Shown here in pieces: positions 46,043-56,431 of a DNA stretch of 64,000 nt. Below the pieces are notes generated by a model. That model did not search any database. It was not told the DNA's origin and worked only from the letters and a program-made list of their open reading frames with translations. Source of the DNA: Branchiostoma lanceolatum (taxonomy: Eukaryota > Chordata > Leptocardii > Amphioxiformes > Branchiostomatidae); the NCBI RefSeq assembly GCF_035083965.1, contig NC_089732.1, positions 1,594,883 through 1,658,882 on the forward strand, written 5' to 3'. Positions within the stretch are counted from its first letter, which is position 1, and every line of letters starts with the position of its first letter. Position numbers and translations under genes: made by a program.

Positions 46043-48846
46043 ATGTAAGTCTTAAAGTATGGAAGGGGATCTGAGTAACGCGTTTGTCATTAAGGAAATC
46101 GTCTTGCAAGGAAGAGCAAGCACTTAAGAAGGAGAGAAAGTGCCTGAAGAGACGCCTTGGTGCTTCTCTTGCCGTCCCAGCTATCTTGAGTCGGATGATC
46201 TCTCAAGACAACGGCTTAGGAGATCTTAAGGAACAGCGGATATCCGTAAGAACGGAAAGGGGAAAGAAGGTAAGTGTGTTTAATCCGATTAAGTTAGGGG
46301 TTATATGAAGCACGATCCGTGATTTGATGGTTACATACTAGTAAAGATTGACTGGAGGATGTAACACATCGTCTTGGAATTGACACAGTTTCTCTCTGAT
46401 ATTTTAAGTTTTCGGGGAAAGTTTTCTGAAGCGACATGAAGATCATGAATTTTCTTTAGATTTGTAGCGATGTAGTGATTCTTGCAGTACTCTACAGCGG
46501 ACTCCTGTCCAAAAAAAACGTCGTGATGGAATATGTCAACCCAGACGACGATTTAACCTAGATTTCACACCTGGCCACTTCCCCTGTAACTTTCTTGGCT
46601 ACTAGGAGGCAGTATTCTAGAAGCAGACGACACATGAATGTCATGATGACTGCTGTTCAAGCCTCCACCGAACCCCGGGGTCCTTTCCTGACTATCCAGG
46701 GTCCAGAGAGAGAACGACACATCACTTTCACGGTAAGGAACTACAACATTTATTGCTGACAGACTTTTCGTTCAAAATTTCGTTGTTTTTATAGTTTATA
46801 TATTCTATAAAATGTTATATGTCTATTCAACTAGAATCAGGATAAGATAGACTGATGCACAGCGCAGAAGAAAAGCAGATCTGGAGAAAATAACTTTGCA
46901 ACCGACCCGAGTAAGCTAGAGATGCGCCCTATGTAGCGGAGACTGTCAATCTCGAATAGGACTGTTTTTTAGCCATAGCCGAATTCTGCATGGTTTATGT
47001 AAATTAGGGTTTTATCATGGTCAACATTGACCGAAGGAGGCCATATACATACCACAAAATGTTTTTACTTCTTATAATCGGTTCCGAACCTTTCAGTACT
47101 TCGACCGCCCGAAGAATTCCCCCATCAAGACGCTAAAAGACAGAACGTACAGGCAGAATTCCTTCGTTGGAAACAAAGATGGTCGTACGGCAAGCTCAAA
47201 TGACTTGACGACTGCAAAGAACAGGAGGTCTTTACCAGAACAGTTCACGGAAGACAGGTAACCTTGATTTGTGTATTAATGTTCGATTCTTGGGCGTTTT
47301 AATGTACGTTGATGAAGGCTGGACGATCCATTCAGTAAGATACGCAAGTTACTCAAGCAACTGGATAAGTACGGGCTAATTTCTACCCGCAGAAGAGCCA
47401 ACTCCGCCGGGAGTTTCTCCCAAGACGTCGTCACCGTAAAGGTGAGTCCGTCGATGCACGTCGTGAGGCCGCTGACACGTCACAGTCACGACGGGCGCCT
47501 TCAAGACGTCTTCTTGGAAGACACGGAGGAATCCAGGGTTCATGATGACACTGACAGGTAAACTTATCGCCTTGTTAGAATTGGGAATCCGTAGAATAAT
47601 TTTTTATTAATATTGACCACGTTTGTGTCCTTGTTTTTTTTAATGTGTGAAATATAGCATGTGCACGTACCATGCATATCTACATTCCCCACTTCAATTT
47701 GAAATGTCAGTTGATTTTCTTATGTTTCCTGCTCTTATTAAGCGTCCCTTTGAATTTACAAAGATATGATTGTTGCCCACCAATCTGTAGAGTCTTGACG
47801 ACAGACAGTGTAGTTCCGGGAACAGTTGAAGACCGGACCAGTTTGCCAGCCCTCACCGTACAGGACGAGATCTCTGGTCGGGATGGGGTGATCTCACTCA
47901 CCGACAAATCCAAGAAAAGCGTCGCTGTAATTCCAGTGAAGGTATCAACAGGAGAGGAAAAGGTTGTGGCTATCGCTGAAGACGTTGTGGAGGAAAATGG
48001 CAAACTTCAGGTACTGACTGCTTTATGATTCTACCAAATAAAGATAGCCGTACGTTAATAAATGTTACCCTTAAGCTGCCAGTCCCGACTTAATTAGGGA
48101 TACAGAAATATGCCTTGTGTGCTGGACCCGGTTATAACTGGGATAGGGTATTCCCCAGAACAAAACAGCTTTGCGTGCGTGTAGTGCGCGAAGCTGGGAA
48201 GTTAGGGGAGTTAGCGCCGCCGGGTGTTTCGCGGGTTTCGTGAGGGAGGTCAGGGGTCAAACATTTTTGATTTTTACTTGGCGAAAAAACCTGGCAGCTT
48301 AAGGAGATAGTGATAGGAAAAGTCTGTGCAATTAATTGTGGGTCCTTTTGTATGTGTTATTCAGGACAAAAAAACATGGGAAAACGGTACAATGTCAAAT
48401 GATGATAATCATGAGGAATGCCAATTTGAACTATCCTGGTGATGATGATAACGATCGGTGGGCACTGGAAGGTCTCTAAGGAACTCTGGCCGAATAAGTG
48501 TCCCCTTAGCCAGGACGAACAGACTGTACAACTCTTTCCTCCACTACACCATCCGTTTGTACAACAGTCAATTGCAGTCTGCGTCGTAGTCCGTTGTTAT
48601 GTCATATTTGTGTACATAGGTATGTTATATGTAAGATCAGCGCAATTCAGAAGTGCATGTACCTGTATATGTTACTTCTGTGATGTTGATTAATACAAAC
48701 AAAGATTTGAAAGATTTGAAAGATAAGTACAATGATGATGATGAGTACAATGATGATGATGATGATACTAATGATGGTGGTGATGTTGATGACGATGATG
48801 ATGATGATGGAAGTGAAGATGATGATACTGATAATGATGATGAAGG

Positions 48847-48889
<43 letters not shown>

Positions 48890-51800
48890 GATGAAGATGA
48901 TGTTGATGATGATGACAATGATGACAATGTTTCCTTCCTGTTTCAGGATGCGGGTAAGGAGAAGCGCTACACGGACCGACAGCTGTACCTGTCCGTCATC
49001 AGGCACAAGAGGCGGCTGTTCCGAGACACGCAGAATCTCGCGAGAACTCAGAACGTGACCAGCAGAAACTTCTGCATCCTCCTGACTGTCCTCGCACTGC
49101 TGATTGCTGTCGTCATTACCTATATCATTGGTAACCTGCCTTTGTTTAGCTACCTATCCTTTGTGAGTAGAATGAGTGGAATACTCTGGGAATCTTTGGT
49201 CGCAGTCTCACAGTTGAGCTCCTGGTTCCAATTAGTTGGTCACTGGGATACCCTGGTTCAAATTCGGGGAAGGGCATCCTGGTTGGAGCTGTATTCGTCT
49301 TTTGGAAGGGATGTCAAATTGTAGTCCCGTGATCGAGGAGGTGCCTCAAACACGCTTACACGCCTCCTGTTTAGCTACCTAACCGTTATAAGTAGAATGA
49401 AGGGGAATATTCATCGAAGATTTCCAGGGCACACAGGTTATCAGAGTTGGGGGACGGTATAGACTTCCTGGCACCTTTGACCTAGTGTTGACGTCACCTA
49501 TCGGTGATTGATTAGTGATTGACTATATAAACTCGATTTTCTTGTGTGCCAATATTAGAGGAGAGGAAGAATAGAAAGAGGGAATGAATGAATGAATGAA
49601 TGAATGAAGGAAGGAAGGAAGGAAGGAAGGAAGGAAAGAGAAGAAAAGATAAAGGAAGGGGAAGGAAGAAAAAAGAATTAAAATGATCCGAGGCTAAATA
49701 GCAATCGGTAATATGACCTTTAACGTGTTTTTATTTAGTATTTAAGAAATCATACAATTTTCCACCCAAAACAACAGTGAATGTGGCTACAGAGTCGGTC
49801 GCTATGGCGACGCCCCGCCCTCCTGCCTGCATGTCGAACCCGTGCCGGAATGCCGGGGTCTGTGTGGGGAGCGCTGACGGGGAGACTTATACATGCATCT
49901 GTACGGACGGCTTCTGGGGTCAGGACTGTCTCAGAGGTATTCTCGATTCCCAAATATGGGAAGCGTCCGCCATATTGAAAGGTTAAAAACTCGTTCGATG
50001 TGGGAAATGTCAAAAACATATTTTTTTCTCTCGCTTCTAGATTTAGGTAACTTTCTTTACCGATTCTGTCCAATTATAGTTGGCTTTTGAAGGCAAAAGA
50101 GATTTTGCAATACTACTTCTGCATAAGGACCACCTGGTCACATTTTGCTTCCACTTTAAGGTGGCCCTTAGATCATTTTTCCATTGACCCAAGCATCAAA
50201 ATGTCTATCGTGTATACATTGACCACCTGTCTACTGTAAACATTTTCGTCACGACCTTTTAGTGAACTCTACAGACAGGTTTGACTATCAAAAGGTAGCA
50301 ATGTACGTCAGTTGTTTTTGGACGAGAACACATGGAAAACAGCGATGCCATTTTCACTCATTTCTTCTCTTGCTTTTAGACATAGACGAATGTGGCACCG
50401 ACTCTGCCAGGGTCTGTGACATCAGAGCCGTCTGTACCAACGTACCTGGGTCCTTCCAGTGCGCGTGCGCGCAGGGCTTCACTGGAGACGGCTTTTCCTG
50501 TACGGGTAAGCAACATACTCATTGACAAGCATTGGGTTTTGAGGGTACACACTATATTGAATTCAAATACTCATCTATCTGTTTGTTTATCTACCCATCT
50601 AGTATCTAGTTCCCTAACAAAGATTATTTCGGCGATGACAGCCTCTTACAAGTGTTAACTCCTAAAATGCTACTAATATTAATGGTGAATAGAATGCTCT
50701 GTGCTGACGGATTTTTTTTTTGTTGCGGACAGATTTAGACGAGTGCACCGAAGATGCGGCAGCGTGCAGTGACGTCACCAACGCGGACTGCGTCAATACA
50801 GAGGGTAGTTTCCAGTGCGCATGTCAGGACGGGTACCAGGACTCGGGTGGACAGTGCACAGGTAGGGGGTGATTTTTTGTTTACTATTCATCATGTAGTT
50901 ATCTCAGAGCTCTTTGGTGACTTCCACAGACAAACTGACAAGATCAGGCAAAGGAGAATGTAGCTTACTGCGCTCCGCGTGCGACATCTTGAGCTGGCGG
51001 CACGCGAGCTCATCCTGTAAGAGACAATGCAAGGAAAACGGAAAAGATGCAGACGTTAAACAACTCTCATTGCCACCCTAATGAGAGACACGGGACTCAG
51101 CAGTATAGATTAAACATTTAGCGCACTCAAGTAGCCGTTTGGCACCCAATTCTCTATTGACTACAGAGTTAGGCAGCAGGGAGAAGATTACGAACGCTGA
51201 GGGAGGACAGGAACGAGTGGCGTAAGGCGATCCTAGCTTCCCGAGTTGGCAGCGATTCTATAATGTCATCAACGACGAATGATATTTCTTGTTGAGGATT
51301 ACCTCCTTTACTCCCTATCCTTTGTTATGTGACAGACATTGACGAGTGCGCGGTGCAGTCTGGGGGCTGTGACGTAGACCGGGGCCAGTGCGTCAACACG
51401 GACGGAGGCAGGACCTGTCAGTGTCTGGACGGTTACCAAGGCGACGGGACGGTCAACAACTGTTTTGGTAATGTATCATTTTTTTTTCAGATTCATTTTT
51501 CTGTATCAAGTGTTAGGCCTGTATTAAGACAAGACCAAACACACTCACAGACATACACTCGCACGCACGCACACACACAGAAACACACACACAGAAACAC
51601 ACACGCAGTTCTTGCCGGAATAATTTATGGAATTTCGGACATCTGGCTTCTCATTCAACTCTAGAGATCTGTCGCGTTACTTTCCAAGTTTGCTCATGAC
51701 ATTGTGACAGAAATATTGTGTATTTTCTGAGCGAGCTACACTACTGTCACTGAACATGTTTGATCATTGACATTGTGAGACCCGTGCTCAGTATAAGGAG

Positions 51801-54800
51801 GTGCAGTTTGTGGTACAAGCATGACCACCTGACCCTTTCCGTCCACTTGACCACCCGAAGTGAGACTGAATTGTTTCCTTTACATTCACCCACTAACCCC
51901 TGCGGCTTCCAGGGCTGGGTGGGTTCAGGGGGTCAAGTAGTACTCGTTACAGCATTATTCTCGCGAAGTAGAGCACACCAGACTTGGGAAAGTGAGTTTT
52001 CAAGCAGATTCTCAATCACGTCAACAAAGTGTATTCTTTTCAACTGTCGCCTCGCTACACATATGCTGACATGTATGGTGTGGTGACTGATAAAGGAAAA
52101 ACGTCGCTCTTGAACACGCCTGTATACAAAAAGCCGAAACCCCAAATCCTCTCAAGGGGCTTAAAGGTGCCGGCTCTACATCTACTGACTTGCATCAAGA
52201 GGAGAATGATGAAGAAAGCAGTTAAAGAGGCAGAAAACGAGGAGGAAAGGTGCAAAACAAGCCGAAATTCAAATCCGATCTTGGTCCTTAAACGAAGTAT
52301 TGACGATGTTTTTCCGTACGCCTTACATTAGCGTACGTTGTCCGGTTGTAAGTGACTCTGGACCAAGAAGCTGTTAGTTTTAATACCGGCTTTTGTCGCT
52401 CACCCGACATGCACTCTACTGGAAAGGGTCACAGGTCTTGGGACGGGACATAAAGACGTGGTCCACTGTGCTTGTAGAAAAGAACCTAGGGGGGGAGGGG
52501 TATTTCTCCGTTACAATGTACCTGTAAATACTGTACATAGCGCCTGTCTTCCATGTCCCAACCAGTGTGGAAGATTAACCGTTCTCATGATGCCGTGCCG
52601 ACAGACATAGACGAGTGCGCCGAGGACGCGGCCGCCTGTCCTGACGACAACGCCGCCTGTGTGAACACCGCGGGCAGTTTCCGCTGCGACTGCCGGGAAG
52701 GGTACCAGGACGGAGGTGGCGGCGTCTGCACAGGTGTGATGCCACTTCAAGTCTCTCCAAGATCTAAGCCAATGGTTGGGTTCACACACGCGTTTTCTGA
52801 GTCGACTCCAAGTCGTTGAGTTGACTCGGAGTCGATTTTAAGTTGACTTGGAACCACTGAGTCGACTGAAAAACGCGTGTGTGAACACAGCAATAGTCTT
52901 GGATGCATGCATTTTGCAGCACAGGTGCGATATGCGACTTTAATCGAAGAGTTTAACACAAATGGATTTTGTAGTTTCACCGTATGGTCACGTGACAGAA
53001 GTGGTGGGTTATTCTCCACGAAGAAGACTAAACTTCAGCAGAAAGTTTGTCTCGTAAAGTCATTCTGTGTGTGTTTTACCACCACAGACAAACTTTAGTA
53101 CGAGTTGCATTGTCATTTTCTTTCTCATAAGTTGTCACCATTATCGTTTTACGCAGATGTGGACGAGTGCGCGGTGCAGTCTGGGGGCTGCGACCCAAAC
53201 CGAGGCCGTTGCGTCAACACTCCGGGCAGCCGCACATGCCAGTGTAGCAACGGTTTCCAGGGCGACGGGACTGTCAATAACTGCTTCGGTAAGATCCCCT
53301 TTCGTAAACATCAATGTCTATAATGTATAGATTCTAGGGCAACTCCCCTACTGTTGTGTGATATCAGTATAGGAGATACTGACAATGTCGTATGTCTTGG
53401 GACGAAATGCGGCTTGTGGATATAGATTTCAGCATTTTTGCTTGTTGCCCCAGATATACCTGGAGGTTAGATGTTCAGTAAGACCATACGAGTGTATATT
53501 TGGGGTAAATGTTCATGAATGATACTGTTGTCGGTGTCATGGGCACTTAAACTTCTAAACCCTATGAAAACATAGAGCGTAAAAAAGGAATTTAATTCGT
53601 TAGCCATTGATCGATTGATTTATAGATTGATAAACTTCAAAGTGAATTTTTCTGCACAGATATTGACGAGTGCGCGGCGAACGCGAACGCCTGCCCCGAC
53701 CCGAACTCCGACTGCGAGAACGCGGAGGGCAGTTTCCGGTGCGAGTGTAAGGACGGGTACACGGACGGACCGGCCGGGTTCTGTACAGGTGGGATGCTTC
53801 GATGAGGATTTTACCACTGACTAATTTCAACAAAAACGATAGCTATTGATGGCGTCATCGTGACGTCATTGATGGCGTCATCGTGACGTCATAGGATTTT
53901 GCATGAATTACTATCTTGCAATAAGACACTTTTTGACAAAAATTCAAAGTCCATGATTAGCTGCAAAATGTACTTTTTGAAGTCCTTAGTCGTGGTTATG
54001 AGCCACTGAATCTCTAGGAAAAGCGACAAAGGCCAACAGGGCCATCCAGTTAACTTGAAAGAATCATTCATTCCTTCATCAGGAGTTTTGTAACATATAA
54101 ACGTAAACATGAGATCTCCAAGCTACGATGTTTTTCTTAATGACAAAGTCAAAGTGCTAAATAGAATAACTTTTTGAGAGGCAGGAAGGAAGCTATCTAC
54201 CTCAGAGCACATCAGATTGTTCGCGAGGTCACGTTTTCTAAATGATTGGTCATTCTAAAGCGAAGAAGGCTTAGAGATACGCAAACTGTCGTGGCTATTC
54301 TTCCGTGTATTGAAATAGAGAACAGCTATATATATGTAATGAAGTAATATTTCTCCCTGTAGAAATCGACGAGTGCGACAGCGGCCCGTGCGCCAATGGC
54401 GGCTCCTGCGTGAATCTGCTCTCCCGCTACCTGTGCCTGTGTGACGTGGGCTGGACGGGCGACACGTGCCAGCTGCCGACGCTAGACAACCCCATCTTCG
54501 GTTAGCACCTGTCAGCTGCCGACGCTAGACAGCCCCATCTTCGGCTAACACCTGCCAGCTGCCGACGCTAGACAACCCCGTCTTCGGTTAACACCTGTCA
54601 GCTGCCGACGCTAGACAACCCCATCTTCGGTTAGCACCTGCCAGCTGCCGACACTAGACAACCCCATCTTCGGTTAGCACCTGTCAGCTGCCGACGCTAG
54701 ACAACCCCATCTTCGGCTAACACCTGCCAGCTGCCGACGCTAGACAACCCCATCTTCGGTTAGCACCTACCAGCTGCCGACGCTAGACAACCCCATCTTC

Positions 54801-55486
54801 GGTTAGCACCTGTCAGCTGCCGACGCTAGACAACCCCATCTTCGGCTAACACCTGCCAGCTGCCGACGCTAGACAACCCCATCTTCGGTTAGCACCTGCC
54901 AGCTGCCGACACTAGACAACCACATCTTCGGTTAGCACCTGTCAGCTGCCGACGCTAGACAACCCCATCTTCGGCTAACACCTGCCAGCTGCCAACGCTA
55001 GACAACCCCATCTTCGGTTAGCACCTGTCAGCTACCGACGCTAGACAACCCCATCTTCGGTTAGCACCTACCAGCTGCCGACGCTAGACAACTCCATCTT
55101 CGGGTAACACCTGCCAGCTACCAACGCTAGACAACCCCATCTTCGGTTAACACCTGCCAGCTACCTACACTAGACAACCCCATCTTCGGTTAACACCTGC
55201 CAGCTACCTACACTAGACAACCCCATCTTCGGTTAACACCTGCCAGCTACCTACACTAGACAACCCCATCTTCGGTTAACAAACATCCTTCTGCCAGCTG
55301 CCGACGCTAGACAACCCCATCTTTGGCTGAAGTCACTAACGCTGCGTGCCATTATGGTTGGGTTGACATAATCTCGAAGCAGATCTTTAACTTGGAATGT
55401 TTTTCGGCTCTCTTTTAGGCCATTTTGGCGCGTCTTTGCAACAGAGAAGAATGAACACCCTGTTCAGCCCGTGCATCATGTTCTAA
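46043..55486 (+). CDS. Type II transmembrane protein with eight EGF-like modules
   Basis: Predicted exons: ..46044, 46095-46269, 46613-46732, 47097-47257, 47393-47557, 47791-48010, 48947-49130, 49778-49936, 50380-50505, 50733-50861, 51336-51467, 52605-52733, 53157-53288, 53660-53788, 54363-54500 and 55419-55486; about 722 residues. There is no signal peptide. A basic/polar tail of about 322 residues precedes one helix (FCILLTVLALLIAVVITYII, about 323-342), so the C-terminus should be extracellular. EGF 1 (CMSNPCRNAGVC) follows, then seven calcium-binding EGFs, one per exon, all phase 1 (DIDEC starts, CVNT..SF.C hydroxylation-type motifs, GY/GF.GDG turns). The EGFs at 51336 and 53157 (AVQSGGCD) are close duplicates, as are those at 50733, 52605 and 53660. 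The start codon appears split (AT/G). The C-terminus is either TAG at 54503-54505 or the last exon. Adhesion or receptor role inferred; orthologue not recognised. Confidence 0.8.
46834..47046 (+). mobile_element. LINE tail, second copy
   Basis: ATCAGGATAAGATAGACTGATGCACAGCGCAGAAGAAAAGC through ACCGAAGGAGGCCATAT matches the 3' part of the element at 14351-14695, with more substitutions and indels. It lies in intron 3 of the EGF gene. Confidence 0.75.
48075..48298. mobile_element. 224-bp MITE flanked by TTAA
   Basis: The 8-bp termini GCTGCCAG (48075-48082) and its complement (48291-48298) are flanked by TTAA at 48071-48074 and 48299-48302. TTAA duplication is the hallmark of piggyBac-type transposition. 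The interior is GC-rich and noncoding. It lies in intron 6 of the EGF gene. Confidence 0.65.
48731..48925 (+). repeat. GAT/GATGAC trinucleotide repeat
   Basis: Imperfect GAT repeats directly before the transmembrane exon. The long Asp-rich, Met-rich and Ser-rich frames here are artefacts of the repeat. Confidence 0.9.
49309..49375 (+). mobile_element. SINE tail fragment
   Basis: GGAAGGGATGTCAAATTGTAGTCCCGTG and CGAGGAGGTGCCTCAAACACG match the section just after the 5S-like head of the element at 63039 (near 63190-63240). The head is not present here. Confidence 0.6.
49583..49636 (+). repeat. GAAT and GGAA microsatellite
   Basis: Five GAAT units followed by about eight GGAA units in the intron before EGF exon 1. 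Confidence 0.9.
52368..52580 (+). mobile_element. tRNA-derived SINE (family B) in an EGF-gene intron
   Basis: CTACTGGAAAGGGTCACAGGTCTTGGGACGGGACATAAAG, CTTGTAGAAAAGAACCTAGGGG and CCTGTAAATACTGTACAT follow the elements at 10218 and 17824. It ends just before EGF exon 52605. Confidence 0.65.
52780..52886. mobile_element. 107-bp MITE or foldback element
   Basis: The 17-bp ends GTTCACACACGCGTTTT (52780-52796) have an exact complement at 52870-52886. The interior has repeated GAGTCGACT-type motifs on both sides of the centre. Very compact, no coding capacity; target duplication unclear. Confidence 0.7.
53845..53891. repeat. Twofold 23-bp repeat with TGACGTCA sites
   Basis: GATGGCGTCATCGTGACGTC occurs twice in tandem. 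Each unit contains the palindrome TGACGTCA, the full CRE/ATF consensus. It lies in the intron after EGF exon 53660. Could be regulatory or accidental. Confidence 0.6.
54470..55322 (+). repeat. 43-bp tandem array, about 20 copies, derived from the last EGF exon
   Basis: The first unit is coding (CQLPTLDNPIFG and stop). Units begin CAGCTGCCGACGCTAGACAA and continue CCCCATCTTCGGTTAGCACC. Two alternating variants (GGTTAG..CTGTCAG and GGCTAA..CTGCCAG) give an 86-bp higher order in the left half; toward the right, a third variant (CTACCTACACTAG) dominates. Each unit repeats the candidate donor G/GTTAGC and a CACCTG(C/T)CAG acceptor-like site. The array lies between the last EGF exon and the proposed final exon. 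Confidence 0.93.
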
Positions 55487-56431
55487 AAGCCTTGTTTCAC
55501 GTAAGAGTCAAACACGGTGAATATGATAAACAATATGAATGTGTGCTTGCTGTAATAATTGAAACTACGATGCCAGTTTTTCTTAAATGTGACAGAGCTT
55601 TATTCATTTCCATGATTCTGATGTAACTTTAACGTGTGTAATATCATCCTATTTATGTTAATGACTTCGTCTTTCAACGTAGAAGGTTATGTAAATGTGG
55701 TCTGTTTAAATTGTCATATAGAAATTAAATACATATAACATTATTGAGGTAATCGTGTAAAATTAACTGCATAACAAGGTCAAACATCTGTCTTTCCTTT
55801 TGATCTGCAAACCCATATGTGATACCTTAATACAATAGCAATTATCATGAACTTTTTGTTTGATCTACAAACTCATGTATGAGACCACCAAGTACATTCA
55901 AATCACAATGATTCATGTGACATACACGTAACGTCCCAGCACCGTGGTTTATATATACACCACAACACCCAGCCATCCCCACAACTTTATATACTGCCCG
56001 TGTACAACACGGTATACAATCACTGACGAATTTTTTCATCTGCAATCTTTAAATATGATGACTATTATTGAATGTAGAAAGAAGCGTCTAAGAAACACAT
56101 CGACGTCTACTTCCTTGCTTTAACATAGAATGCATGTTTCTACTCAAGAGCGAATTTCGACAATTAAGTTAAACCTTAATGCTACGTCCCCAAAATTCAA
56201 AGGCAAGTCAAAAATCATCAGGAAAACATCTCAGTTTGTTTTTATTTTTTTCAAATTAGTTTTCTGCTTCTAATATGAACCCATACCCCAAATTCTTTCT
56301 AATACACATATCAATTCCAATTCATCCGATTCTCCATTTCATTGTTTTAGTAGTCTCAACCCACACACTTTTACAACAGAATAGTATATCTTTTCCGGTC
56401 AGTCAATATTCTTGAAACAAAATCCTGTTGC
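55487..56431. other. 3' flank between convergent EGF and phospholipase genes
   Basis: AT-rich, with the end of the EGF gene on + and the phospholipase 3'UTR on -. A loosely repeated segment (TTTTTGTTTGATCTACAAACTCATGT near 55852, compare 55797-55822) is the only structure noted. No exon. Confidence 0.5.

Noticed and set aside
48637-49058. Poly-Asp, poly-Met and poly-Ser frames
   Set aside because: They are readings of the GAT trinucleotide repeat in an intron; only the part from 48947 on the + strand is a real exon.
52029-52331. Basic open frame of 100 codons in an EGF-gene intron
   Set aside because: No domain, no flanking splice sites in the phase-1 pattern and no similar copy elsewhere in the window.
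54470-55322. CRISPR-like array
   Set aside because: Units are contiguous 43-bp tandem copies without unique spacers, derived from a coding exon in a eukaryotic gene.
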